Shown: in pieces, positions 48,325 to 59,194 of the stretch
Position numbering within the stretch: the first letter of the stretch is position 1
Layout of the letters: each line of letters begins with the position of its first letter
Notes under the pieces: model-generated
What the model saw: the letters and a program-made list of their open reading frames with translations, nothing else
Databases searched by the model: none
What the model was told of the DNA's origin: nothing
Position numbers and translations under genes: made by a program
Assembly (NCBI GenBank): GCA_036936605.1
Contig: JAUPFV010000005.1
Coordinates: forward strand, 158,597,195-158,661,194
Direction of reading: 5' to 3'
Source: Limnanthes douglasii subsp. nivea
Taxonomy: Eukaryota > Streptophyta > Magnoliopsida > Brassicales > Limnanthaceae
Length of the DNA stretch: 64,000 bases

Positions 48325-49258
48325 AATATTTCCTCCCATTTGTCAACTATAAATTTAAATTTAATTGAAATTTTTTACGTCCACTAAATCTTTTTTTTTT
48401 TGGAGGGAACCCGCAGCCGCTACTCAGAGTGCAATGAGTGCGCACAGGGTAAACCCTCAGTCTGACGCGATAGCCTGCAAACCAACGCCAGAAGGTAAAC
48501 CACACAAGGTGACAGGCTCAGCCGAGAAAGCGTATGTAGAGGGACTCGAACTCATGACCTTTTGGTTATAAGAATGCCATACTCAACAAATTCGGCTACC
48601 CCCTTGGGGGCTACGTCCACCAAATCTGCACACAGCTATAAGGGAAAACTGCTTCATCCATAATTTTTTTATTTCCCTCGTATTTCATTAGTGTTTTCCA
48701 TTTTGTTATTTCCTCGATTAAGGAAATTTAAGTATGCCCTTATAAAAAAATTATTTTTTCAAAAAATAAGACATTATTTCGAGGGTTGGTCTCATAATTA
48801 TATATTTTTATAAGAAATAACACCTAATTTTGTTGGCTAGTCTCATAATTAGGTGTTTTTAAAAACAAATAACACAATTCCGAGACGATCCCTCATAATT
48901 AGTTATTTTTGTGAAAAAAATAACACATAATTCTGAGACCAATCCTTATAATTAGTTTTTTTTAAACCTGCAATTTGTGATTTTTTTTAAAAGTTTTTGA
49001 AAATCGGGTTTTTTTTAAAATAATAAATCTAAGACTTAAACTCAAGATTAATACGTGTTGTTAGCGAGTGATATTTTTGGGTGTTAATTTATTGTTTTCT
49101 TCTTCATTGAATATAATATTGTTTGATTTAGGTTTTAAAAAATATATTTTTTTAAAAAAATTAATTCTAGAAGTTTATGATTATAATTTGGGGTGAATAT
49201 CAAGAATTAGGTGTCGGTAGGAAATAAAAATGGAAAAAATAATTTTTTATAATAAATA
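48325..49258. repeat. duplicated flank of Tat element 2, copy 2
   Basis: Counterpart of 40,654-41,370, interrupted by the SINE at 48,391-48,611. Carries the same half-palindromic AACACCTAATT units around CGAGGGTTGGTC (48,770-48,960), and the same 3' stretch AATCTAAGACTTAAACTCAA. Ends at the MITE target duplication. Confidence 0.8.
48391..48611 (-). mobile_element. tRNA-derived SINE, long form
   Basis: Minus-strand element of 221 bp. Box A region TAGCCGAATTTGTTGAG, box B GAGTTCGAGTCC, tRNA-unrelated body, poly-A tail (T run at 48,391-48,401). Direct repeats TACGTCCACTAAATC (48,376-48,390) and TACGTCCACCAAATC (48,612-48,626) are a 15-bp target duplication. Same family as 56,370-56,525, but contains about 62 internal bases missing there. 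Confidence 0.93.
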
Positions 49259-49897
49259 GGGAAATTGTACCAAAGGTACCTACTCAACTATTCAATTGTC
49301 ACTTACCACCCAAGGTTTGATCAATTGTTACTTAATACCCAACTCAACTACCTAATTGTGACATAGTACTAACTTTATTTTAATACCCTAACTACCCTCA
49401 CCATTCATGAACAACCACGTAACTTCTCTTTCATTCTCTTTCCTACTTTTCCTTTAATTTTATTTTTAAAAGATCCGTATCTTTCGAACCGGAGCTCGAA
49501 AAAAATAAATGAAAGTACCATCACTTTTGTTTTTTAAAAATGAACAAAACTAGATCCATTGATGATATTTTTTGATTTTTTAAAAAAATAAAATTTCACC
49601 AGTTGCAAGCAATTCGCATCTTGAGAATTGTACCAGTTTTTTTTTTCATACTAGTTTTTTTTAATCGTTCAGAAATCCTGAGAGTTGCAAGCAATTCGCA
49701 TCTTATCATGAGAATCGTTCAGAAATTTGCAAGCAATTCGCATCTTATCATGAGAATCGTTCAGAAATTTGCAAGCAATTCGCATCTTATCATGAGAATC
49801 GTTCAGAAATTGCAAGCAATTCGCATCCTGAGAATTCGCAAGCAATTCACATCCGGGTAATAACATAGTTGAGAAGGTATTTACGGGTACTTTTCTC
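49259..49897. mobile_element. Mutator-like MITE 1 with internal tandem repeat
   Basis: 639 bp without coding capacity. Terminal inverted repeats of about 33 bp: GGGAAATTGTACC at the left, GAGAAAAGTACCC at the right read inward, both ending CTCAACTAT. Perfect 9-bp target duplication TAATAAATA (49,250-49,258 and 49,898-49,906), the length typical of Mutator-like transposition. The empty site is seen at 41,359-41,367 in unit 1. Confidence 0.9.
49604..49855. repeat. 42-bp tandem repeat inside MITE 1
   Basis: Units start at 49,687, 49,729, 49,771 and 49,812 (the last after a 1-bp loss), with partial units at 49,604 and 49,839. Each begins GCAAGCAATTCGCATC and contains GAGAATCGTTCAGAAAT. The multiple-of-three period explains the open frames on both strands. 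Confidence 0.93.
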
Positions 49898-49906
49898 TAA
49901 TAAATA

Positions 49907-51564
49907 TTGGGTTGAATATGAAGATATATGTGTGAGAATGAAATAAAGTAAAGCGACAAAAAAAACATAAATTTAGTCAAACGAAGAATATAAAAATAAA
50001 AATATGTTTTGATTGTTTTAGAAAAGAATTGAAATAGAATATATAATAAATCTTAAAAGAAAATGGCTTTTCCATAGCTATTAATATCTTTAATTTTTTT
50101 AAATGGCACGAGAAATGAAAAAAAAAATACACGTCAATGGACGATGAACACATCTGTATGAAGTAATAAAACTCATTTCTCTCTCTCAACTTCATCGCTA
50201 ACACACCACAGTTACATTTCATCATGTTTTCCATAGACAAATTGTGAAAAAGAAGCCAAATTTTGAAGAAAACGTTACACCTATTCTTAGTCGTTTATTC
50301 TCGACAAAAGCCACTACTTTCACCTATTCTTCGGTGACACTTATTTGATCATATTATGGCACCATATAAAGGTGAAACTGGAAGAAGTTTATGGGACCTC
50401 TTTTTATTTTACTATTACCATACTATAACTGTTTTCAACCTTCTCGATCTCAATTAAATAGATGTGGTTGAAAAAAAGACGATTTTGGAAGAAAAATACG
50501 ATTTGGGAAATATAAATGAGAAGAAAGAGAAATATAAAAACCTAAATCTATTTTAATATGTGGTTTTGGAAAAAACAATTTGTACAATCAATAAAAATAT
50601 TTAAGATACCAAAACAATAAATAGTACGTAGTAAATAACAAAATCATAGTTAAGATAGTAATAATAATAATAATTATTATTGAATAAGAAAATATAAAAA
50701 ACTATGAAGTATAAGAAAATTATTTTTTAATAATATATTAATTTTGTTTTCTAATAATTATTAATTAAATCTTTCATCTAAATACTATTTTCAATAACAT
50801 ATTTACTAATTAAATTCTCTGAATAAACTTAATTTCTAATAGTATTTAAATTATTTATGTTAATATAATTCTACAATTAGTTTTTATTATTTAATATCAA
50901 ATCATATTTTAAATTATTTGTTTTATTAAAGATTTATATTTGTTTATTTGAATAATGTAAAATTATTTATTTATTTATGTTTGTTTTGATTTAAAAATTG
51001 TATGTCTTAATTTTTGTTTAAATAAAAAAAAATAAAGTGAAGCATAGATGGGATCGCATCCGGTCAAACAATTCAAATAGAAAAAATAGTGTTTGCGAGC
51101 CGGATCAGACTTATCCGCAAACATATACAAATCGAGTTCGGACTCGAAAATATTAAATCACAGCGAGTCGGACCGGGTTATGGTTGAAATAAAAAGAACG
51201 GGCCAAAACAGATTAGTCGAACCGGATCCATTGTCATGTTTAAATATTTTAAAATTAAAAAATTAATTTAAATCATCAATTTAAAGTTTTCGACTATCAG
51301 ATCTTTTTTTAAAAATCAAATAACTAATTTAAGTTCATGAACAATGAACAATGGATTAGACAAAATAAAACATGAATCAAATTAACTTAGATTTTGGGGT
51401 TAAAAAATAGTTCATTTAAAAAGAAGCCCATTAAATTGAGTCGGTTGATATGTCGAGAATAATATAATATTTTAGCATAAAATGTATTTATATATTTGAT
51501 TCAGTCAACTCACATGTCTCGCATGATATTTTTTCTAATATTTCGAATATTTTTATAATAACTA
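49907..51564. other. AT-rich intergenic DNA
   Basis: No gene recognised. 51,040-51,240 is less AT-rich with CCGG/CGGAC-containing stretches (GAGTTCGGACTCG, TCGGACCGGG) and resembles eroded element ends. Confidence 0.5.
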
Positions 51565-51740
51565 TGTTAGAATATTCAGTGTATTAAGTTTCTTTGTATA
51601 GGCCTTTAAGTTATCTATATATTGAGAGCCTTACTTGGGTTTTCATTATAAAAAACAATTCAATACAAAAAGGAACATTTTCTAATAAACACAAAACCCT
51701 AGCCGCCTCCTCTGGCCACTTCTCTCTTTGTTATTTAACA
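51565..51740 (+). repeat. Copia 5' LTR
   Basis: About 176 bp, TGTTAGAATATTCAG to TTATTTAACA. No partner in the window; the limits come from the TG...CA ends and the adjacent primer-binding site. Confidence 0.75.
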
Positions 51741-51752
51741 TAGTATCAGAGC
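51741..51752 (+). other. Copia primer-binding site (initiator tRNA-Met type)
   Basis: TAGTATCAGAGC directly after the LTR. The usual Copia sequence is TGGTATCAGAGC, complementary to the 3' end of initiator tRNA-Met; here one G is A. Confidence 0.85.
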
Positions 51753-51790
51753 ACGTGTGATTCTGGGAATTCTGAACATCCTCAACAAAG

Positions 51791-53062
51791 ATGGCTGGCA
51801 ATGAAGTCGTGGTCAGTCAAATCCCTGATGAATTAACAATGCAGATTGCTGCCATTCTGAGAAATGGTCTCGGAACACAACAACAAACAACTAACCCCGA
51901 GAATTTATCCCTAGGGATTAAACTCGGCGGTGACAACTATGCCCTATGAGCAAACCCGATGAAGAAAACAATTGGAGGATGGGAGAGAGGTTCTCACATT
52001 ACAGGGGAGTCGACACCTCCATCCAAAACTGACAACACATATACAAGGTGGGAACAAGATGATCAATGTGTTTTCACATGGATTATCCAGAATCTTGAAT
52101 CCAGTTTGGTGAATAATGTCTCACAATATCCCACTGCAAAAGCGCTCGGGGATGGGTTAGCTACCACATACGGTTATGGTACAGATTCGTTACAGGTGTT
52201 TGACCATCATAAGAGGGATAATTCATTAAGGCAAGGGTCTGATACACTAGAAGACTTGTGGAACAAACTGTGGAACATCTGGAAGTCTATAGATAGGCGA
52301 GATCTGAACCCTATGAAAGACCCAGAAGACATTCAGATCTACAATAAGAAGACTCAAGAACAAAGACTCTATCAATTGCTAATGACGATTAATGACAAGT
52401 TGGAACCAGTCAAGAGAGATATCCTGAAAAAGGATCATCTTCCTTCCGTGAAAACAACATATGCTACAATACGAAGGGAAGTGGCCAGGCTTAATATACT
52501 AAAATCAAGTTCTTCTGATAGTGACTCGATTGAAATTATAATGGGTTTGGCTGCTAAAGATTCTGCACAGAGGTTTAAATTCCGATCTAAAGAGAAAGAA
52601 GATAAATCCAAATTGTATTGCACTCATTGTGGGATGAAGAAACACACTAAAGAGAAATGTTTCCAGCTGGTTGGCTATCCAGAATGGTGGGAGTACGGTC
52701 ATAAGGAGAAAAATAACCAGCGTTTCAGATCTAATGTCAAACGGGCTTCTTCTACAAGTGGCGGTGAATATCCGACTAAAAATGAGCAAGGAAGTGGCAC
52801 TGGTTTTGGAGGAATGGCGGCGAACTCCTATGAAAAACTTGGAGGTAAAGGGTTTGAGAAATCAATGAATTGGATCTTTGATTGCGGGGCTACAGACACC
52901 ATGTCTTATGATCCTAAAGACTTTGGTGATATGTCATCTCCAAAGAAGTCCCGTATTGAGACTGCTTGTGGAGAAATTTGTGAAGTCAAAGGAGGAGGTT
53001 CAATTATTTTTTCAGAAAAATGGAAATTAAAAACTGCCTCTACATTCCTTCACTATCCTTAA
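51791..53062 (+). pseudogene. Copia gag and protease
   Basis: Start ATG 51,791 (MAGNEVVVSQIPDEL). TGA at 51,947-51,949 replaces the expected Trp codon, and the frame is then open from 51,950 to 53,062. gag domain, then the CCHC zinc knuckle CTHCGMKKHTKEKC (about 52,618-52,660), then the protease with WIFDCGATDTMSYD, where the usual DSGA reads DCGA. The frame is lost before integrase. Confidence 0.9.
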
Positions 53063-54388
53063 AGTTATTATCTGTTAGTCAAGTGACAAAACAACTCAAC
53101 TGTGTGGTTCTTATGTATCCATTTTTTTTACATTTTACAGGACATTAGTACGAAGGAGATGATTGGACGTGGTAGTGAACAAGGAGGTCTCTATTATGTT
53201 GATGAGGTAGTTCATAAGGGACATGCCATGCTTGCTCATGGAACAACCAAAAGGCAACTTTGGTTATGGCACAACGACTTGGTCATCCTTCTTTTAGCTA
53301 TCTTAAAAGTTTGTTTCCTAGTTTTTTTTTGAATAATTCCATTCATGAGAAATGTGAAATCTGCATTCTTGCAAAAAATCGTAGGGTCTCATTTAATCAA
53401 AGTAATACTAGAGTTGATTATACTTTTTCGCTAATCCATTCTGATGTTTGGGGTCCAGCACAAAATTCCACTAACAATCAAATCAAATATTTTGTTTTAT
53501 TTGTGGATGATTTCTCAAGAATGACTTGGATATACTTCATGAAACATAAATCGGAAGTACCAGAAATATTTGTTTGTTTTTAGAAAATAATTTTGACTCA
53601 ATTTGAAAAAAATACAGATTCTCCGTTCTGATAATGGAACAGAGTTTGTCAACCAAACAATGCATAATTTTTTCAAAACAAATGGTCTTATCCATCAAAC
53701 CACTTGTCCAAACACACCTCAATAAAACGGTACTTCAGAACGAAAAAATCGTACTTTACTTGAAAAAACTCGTGCTATTATGATTGAATCTAGAGTTCCT
53801 CATTCTCTTTAGCCAGAAGCTCTTGCTACAGCCATGTATCTTGCAAATCGTCTACCAACCCGATGTCTAGGAAATAAAACTCCATTACAAGTGCTTGCCA
53901 CCCAAGTTACAATTCCATCTGTTATGACCTTACCACCTCGTGTCTTTGGTTGTTCGGTGTTTGTTCATATCCCTAAAACTAGTCGAAACAAACTTAATCC
54001 GTATGCTGAAAATTGTGTATTCGTTGGGTATGGTGTCCATCAAATGGGCTATCGGTGTTACAATCCGGTTACTCGTCGAATCCATGTCACCATGGACTGT
54101 GACTTCTTAGAATCCGATTATTTTTTTGACCACCAATCTCGTGCTCAGGGGGAGAAAGTAAGTGAATCACTCGACTGGTTGCTATGTGAAAGTTACTTTG
54201 AAGATGTGCCGAAAGAGTCGGTAGATGGTGCTACCGAACATGCCTCTTCCAACATAAAGGAGACTGACGAGGCAGTTCTTACCACCAATGATTCTCCCGA
54301 AGACAATGTCCAACAAGAAATAAATGCCATGGATACTACCAACGAATCAGCCGAAGAAAATGTCCATCAAGAGGTAAACAATTTATAA
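53063..54388 (+). pseudogene. Copia integrase
   Basis: Pre-integrase HHCC: LWH, RLGHPSFSYLKS and CEICILAK. DDE core: SDVWGPAQN, then VDDFSRMTWIYFMK, LRSDNGTEFVN in a shifted frame near 53,618, and TSERKNR near 53,731. 53,834-54,388 is the C-terminal extension (PLQVL, RVFGCSVFVHIP, KCVF-like NCVFVGYG) with an acidic, partly repeated tail. Several frameshifts. Confidence 0.87.
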
Positions 54389-54619
54389 TGTCATAATTCA
54401 CAAAATACTACTGACCATGACATTTCAGGAAGTTCATTTGTTGGAACTCAAACTCTGGTTCTTCCACTAAGAAAAAATATATGGGTTCCTCCTAACCGGT
54501 ATTCACCGGAACACGTTCCTCGTGCTTCTACATATCCGGTAAAAACGGACAGGAAAGGAATGACGAAGATTGCAAAGGTTTTTCAGTTACTATTCTCTCT
54601 GAACAAATCCCTAAAACAA

Positions 54620-55966
54620 CTCAAGAAGCTAAGAAGATGACTGAATGGCATGAGGCAATGAATACCGAAATAGAAGCTCTAAAAAATAATGGTACATGAG
54701 AGAATTGCGTGTTACCACAAGGGAAGAAAGCAGTCGGATGTAGATGGGTGTTTAATATAAAATAAAAATCTGATGGCACCATTGAGCGACACAAGGCAAG
54801 ATTGGTTGCCAAAGGATATACACAAACATATGGTATAGACTACTCTGAAACGTTCTCTCATGTGGCAAAGATTGACACTATCAGAGTTTTACTTTCAATA
54901 GCCGCGAATAAAGATTGGCATATTCATCAATTTTATGTAAAGAATGCTTTCTTACATGGAGACTTGGAAGAAGAGGTATATATGGAACCCCCACTAGGGT
55001 TCTCTGATGGTTTTCAAGAAAATGAGGTATGTAAACTAAAAAAGGCATTATATGGGCTCAAACAGTCTCCTCGTGCTTGGTTTGGGAGATTTACAATGGC
55101 AATGAAGCAGTATAGCTACAAACAGAGTAATGGGGATCATACCTTGTTTTACAAAAAGAGAGGATAATGAGTCACTTGTCTTATAATATATGTCGACGAT
55201 ATGCTTATAACGGGGAATGACGAAGAAGAAATTAGCTCTCTTAGGAAAAACCTCTTCAAGGAGTTCGAAATGAAAGACATTGGGGGATTGAAGTACTTCC
55301 TAGGAATCGAGGTTCTTAGGTCAAGAGGAGGGATTTATATCTCCCAACAGAAATATGTATTGGATTTATTAGCTGAAGTTGGCATGGTGGATTGTAAATT
55401 AAATGACACTGCTATGGTTGTTAATCACAAACTAAAGATACTTGAAGGGGCCAGACCAACGAGTAAAGAAAGGTACCAAAGGTTGGTGGGAAAATTGATT
55501 TACCTGGCTCACACTCGACCCGACATTGCATACGCGGTGGGAGTAGTTAGCCAGTTCATGCATCATCCTCAAGAACACCATATGGAGGCAGTAATGAGGA
55601 TTATTCGATATCTCAAAGGCACACCAGGAAGAGGCATAATTTTTAAGAAAAATGGACACCTTGATGTTGAAGTATTCACAGATGCTGATTGGGGAGGGAA
55701 TCCTAACGACAAGCGATCAACTGCTGGCTACTTTACTCTTCTTGGAGGTAACTTGGTGACTTGGAGGAGTAAGAAACAGAAAGTAGTATCACTGCCAAGT
55801 GCTGAATCAAAATTTAGAGGAATCGTTAAAGGGATTACCGAGATACTTTGGTTAAAGAAGATAATGAAAGAAATCGGATCCCCCCTGAAGTGTCCAACTC
55901 AGTTCATGTGCGATAATAAAGTTGCGATTAAGATTTCAAAGGATCCCCCCTGAAGTGTCCAACTCA
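54620..55966 (+). pseudogene. Copia reverse transcriptase and RNase H, 3' truncated
   Basis: RT: WHEAMNTEIEALKNN, CRWVFNIK, HKARLVAKGYTQTYGIDY, FLHGDLEEEVYMEPP, KKALYGLKQSPRAWF, and an intact YVDDMLITG active site (about 55,188-55,214). RNase H: FTDADWGGNPNDKRSTAGY and SLPSAESKFRG (E present), then CDNKVAIKISKDP, where homology ends. Stops at about 54,699, 54,763 and 55,167. The C-terminal RNase H motif (HIDxxxHF) is missing. Confidence 0.9.
55876..55966. repeat. 26-bp direct repeat at the Copia breakpoint
   Basis: GGATCCCCCCTGAAGTGTCC plus AACTCA occurs at 55,876-55,901 and again at 55,941-55,966, where Copia homology stops. The second copy begins at a GGATCC that would belong to the RNase H codons KDP. 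Confidence 0.9.
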
Positions 55967-55968
55967 AT

Positions 55969-57323
55969 AACATTAAGTTCAAATATTTATAAATGGGAAG
56001 ATGTAGTCCGCATCTATATCTCAATTTCTTCAAGATTAGAGTGACATATAAAACTCCGTAAGTGTTCTTGTTTTTTTTATTCAACTTTTTTCCAATAAAT
56101 TCTTTCGATTTTATTTAGTTTAATTTTTCTCTCCCAAAATTGAATTTTTCTTTATGTTTGTCTTCTTCTATTGTTCAACATTACTTATTTGATTTAAAAG
56201 TTAATAGATAATTGTTTATAAGGAGAGATTTAATTAAATAAATTAAAAAAGATGGAGAAAATGAAGAACATGAAAGAAGATGAAGATTTTAATTAAATAG
56301 ATTAAAGAAATTAAACAAGATGGAGAAAAGGAAAAGCACGACATTAAATAAATAAGATAACCCAAATTCGCCCCCCAAGGGGGTAGCCCAGTTGGTTGAG
56401 TATGACATGCTCATGACCAAAGGTCATGAGTTCGAGTCCCTCTACATACGCTTTCTCAGACTGAGTGTTTACCCTGTGCGCACTCATTGCACTCCGAGTA
56501 GCTGCGGGTTCCCTCCGGAAAAAAAAGATAACCCAAATTCAAAAAAAAGATAACCCAAATTCAAAGTTACATATATGAAAAAAACTTATATATATTAGTG
56601 ATTACATTTACTTATTTTTTAGTTAGGAATTGTGTATTTACTTCAATCATATATTTTAAAATATTTTTTTTAGTTAGGAATTTTGTATTTACTTCAATAA
56701 TATATTTTTAAATAATTTTTAAAGTATAATTTAAATAACAATTAAATTTATATTACTTTATATTTTTTAAAATATTTTTAAGTAGAAATATATTATGATT
56801 TGAACATATGAAATAATTATTTTTATTTTTATTATGCTTCCGCACATGTTTGTTAAACAAAATTTATAAAAAAAAAATTCAATAAAATAATTTATTTATG
56901 TTATAAATTATGTTTTGATACAAATTTGATTTTATTTCCATATATTTTTAATATAGAAATTTGATTTTATTTTCATATTTTTTAAATTTTTAAATAACAA
57001 ATTTGATTTTATTTCACTTTTTAAAAAAACAATATATTTTATATAATAAATTTGATTTTGTTATATTTTATTTTTAAAATATATTTTAAAATAAAAATAT
57101 TAAGATTTGTTGTTAAATATCTATTTTTATATGTAATAAATAATATATTAAGATATATTAAAAATACCTCAAAGTAGTTGTATACAATGAGAGAATTTGT
57201 TTTTTTAAATGATAATTTAGAATTGATAATGAAACAATTTTACGACGGAATCATGTAGTCAATTAAATGAATTTTATAAAAGTAAAATTTTGCCTCTTGT
57301 TTCGTTTCATGGGTCCGCCACTG
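55969..57323. mobile_element. hAT-like non-autonomous repeat, copy 2 (left end missing)
   Basis: Homologous to 29,320-30,459 and in the same orientation (shared AAGATGTAGTCC, ATTTGATTTAAAAGTTAAT, TTAAATGAATTTTATAAAA). Ends TCCGCCACTG. Begins right after the Copia breakpoint, so its first 175 bp or so are absent. Contains the SINE at 56,370. Confidence 0.75.
56370..56525 (+). mobile_element. tRNA-derived SINE, short form
   Basis: 156 bp, starts GCCCCCCAAGGGGGTAG. Box A TAGCCCAGTTGGTTGAG, box B GAGTTCGAGTCC, ends GGTTCCCTCCGG plus an A run. Target duplication AGATAACCCAAATTC at 56,355-56,369 and 56,526-56,540; a third A-run plus GATAACCCAAATTC follows to 56,562. The empty site is at about 29,795 in copy 1 of the host repeat. 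Confidence 0.94.
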
Positions 57324-57331
57324 TGACAAAG

Positions 57332-57405
57332 ATGATAGATGGTAAACCATATAATGAGAAACCAAACCAACTATGATAGATGTTAAACCATGTAATGAGA
57401 AACTA
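57332..57405. repeat. 41-bp tandem duplication
   Basis: ATGATAGATGGTAAACCATA at 57,332 is repeated with small changes at 57,373; both units end AATGAGAAAC. Confidence 0.85.
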
Positions 57406-58340
57406 GTGTCAAATTGTTTTTTAACAATTAAAAAAATATCATGGATAAAAATATTTTATTTAAACAATTTAAAAAATATCATGGATTTAGTTTTGTTGGT
57501 CTTAAAAAAAACTAAACCACTGGTATTTTAAGATTTTTTTGAAATTACAGTTTAAAAGATTAGAACATTTAAAAATTAAAATTAAAAAAAAAATGTGTAC
57601 GTGTTTGATGATTTTACATAGAATGGTATTTTAAGTACATAGTTTGTTAATGTGTTGGGTCTTTATCATTACTAGCGTTGTAGAATTGATTTTTATCACT
57701 AATCATTTATTTTTAATATATATGAAAATAATAATAAAATCCAAACATTTTTAATTGTGTTCCACGAAAATAAATATGAAATACTAAAATTATTTATCTT
57801 TATATTATAAATATATGAATTTTAGTTAAGTTAAAACGTGAATGTATTAAAATAAAATAATTGAAATCAATAAACTTTATTATTCATCAAAGGGAAAATA
57901 ATTTTTATGTTATCTTAGGTGGAAAAAATTATTATTTTAATCAAAATAATATTTTTTATATGCTATTAGATTAATTTATTTTCGATCAAATGTCATTAGT
58001 CTTGTATGTTCCACATTTGTGTCATGTCATTATAGCTTTATGTTTATTTATGTATTAAACTATTTTTTATGTTTTAATAAGTTGCATTTTTAATCCTCTT
58101 GCATAAGATTAACCATGAGTCGATAAAAGGTGCTTTCTACATTTTTAGTCCCATCATTATGAACTAAACCAGCGCAGATTAAAAGTGAATTTTTTAAACA
58201 CAGAAAATCTACTTAACACAAAAAGTAAACATCATCAACCATATTAGAATTTTGAAAAAAAAACAAAAAAAAATATGATGTTTTAAAACATATGAGATTT
58301 ATTTAATATAAAACTGAATATTAAAAACCATAGTGAAACA
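57406..58340. other. AT-rich intergenic DNA
   Basis: No gene recognised. AAAAAATATCATGGAT is repeated at about 57,430 and 57,472. Confidence 0.5.
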
Positions 58341-58349
58341 AACATAGAA

Positions 58350-59185
58350 GGGTGGAGCTATTTCCTCGATAAGATCTATTATTTCTTCCATTTTAATTTT
58401 TTAATAAAACACTCAACACTTGTTTTTACATTCTTGCCCTTTATTTACTTTCTAATTTATAATTTGATGCCACTATCCACTATCAAACCCTTATTACAAC
58501 AAACACATCATTAAGCTAAATTACAACCAAATATATGATTTAACTTCTAAAATTAAACAATAAAAAACATAAAAACTCAATTATTTTTAAGATTAGTCAC
58601 AAAATTACATGTTTTTAACATGTTTTTTTAAAGCACGTGATTCTGAGTTATGAACTCAGAATCACATATAATATTTTAAAAAATAACACAATTAACACAC
58701 ACTAATCAAACCACATAAAATCTATATTTTGAACTCAATATACAGGAAATAAACAATTAAACCAGAAATTGATATTAAAAAATGATTAAACTAGTAACTC
58801 GATATGCAGAAACTCGATTAAACGATTAACAAGTTTTTTTATATGCATATAGACTTCATATAAATCATTATGCAAAAAAATCATAGATTTAAAAAGAGAT
58901 TTTATTCGATATGTCAACCCATATATTTAAAATAAAAATAAGATTAACGATAGATTTTTATCTTTGGAACTCCAGAAACTAATTCAAAATTGTTTGGTGG
59001 TTAGGGTTTTTTAGGGTTAGAAGAGAAAATGTGAAGGTGGATAGTTACTGGAGAAATTTGGGTTTTTGGTGTAAAATTAAACGAAGGATAAATTAGGATT
59101 TTCCTTTATGGAGAAAATAACAAGATGGAGTTTTTTATGAATGATGGAGTAAATAATAAATTTTATGGGGGAAATAGCTTCACCC
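58350..59185. mobile_element. Mutator-like MITE 2
   Basis: 836 bp. Terminal inverted repeats of about 45 bp: left GGGTGGAGCTATTTCC, right read inward GGGTGAAGCTATTTCC, both continuing to TTATTT. Perfect 9-bp target duplication AACATAGAA at 58,341-58,349 and 59,186-59,194. No coding recognised. Contains a perfect 13-bp palindrome at 58,637-58,665. Confidence 0.9.
58637..58665. repeat. 13-bp perfect inverted repeat, 3-base loop
   Basis: GTGATTCTGAGTT, ATG, AACTCAGAATCAC. Lies inside MITE 2. Confidence 0.9.
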
Positions 59186-59194
59186 AACATAGAA

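Larger units (their letters stand above)
51565..55968 (+). mobile_element. Ty1/Copia retrotransposon, 3' truncated
   Basis: 5' LTR, primer-binding site, gag, protease, integrase, RT and RNase H follow in Copia order on the plus strand. The element stops in RNase H, and no 3' LTR is found. All domains are split by stops or frameshifts. Confidence 0.9.

Noticed and set aside
48530..48611. Possible tRNA gene (also 56,370-56,450)
   Set aside because: Box A and box B are present, but the cloverleaf arms are not all formed, both copies share a long non-tRNA body and A tail, and each is flanked by target duplications. They are SINEs.
49603..49860. Open frames over the 42-bp repeats
   Set aside because: Period divisible by three inside a MITE; open on both strands; no sign of coding.
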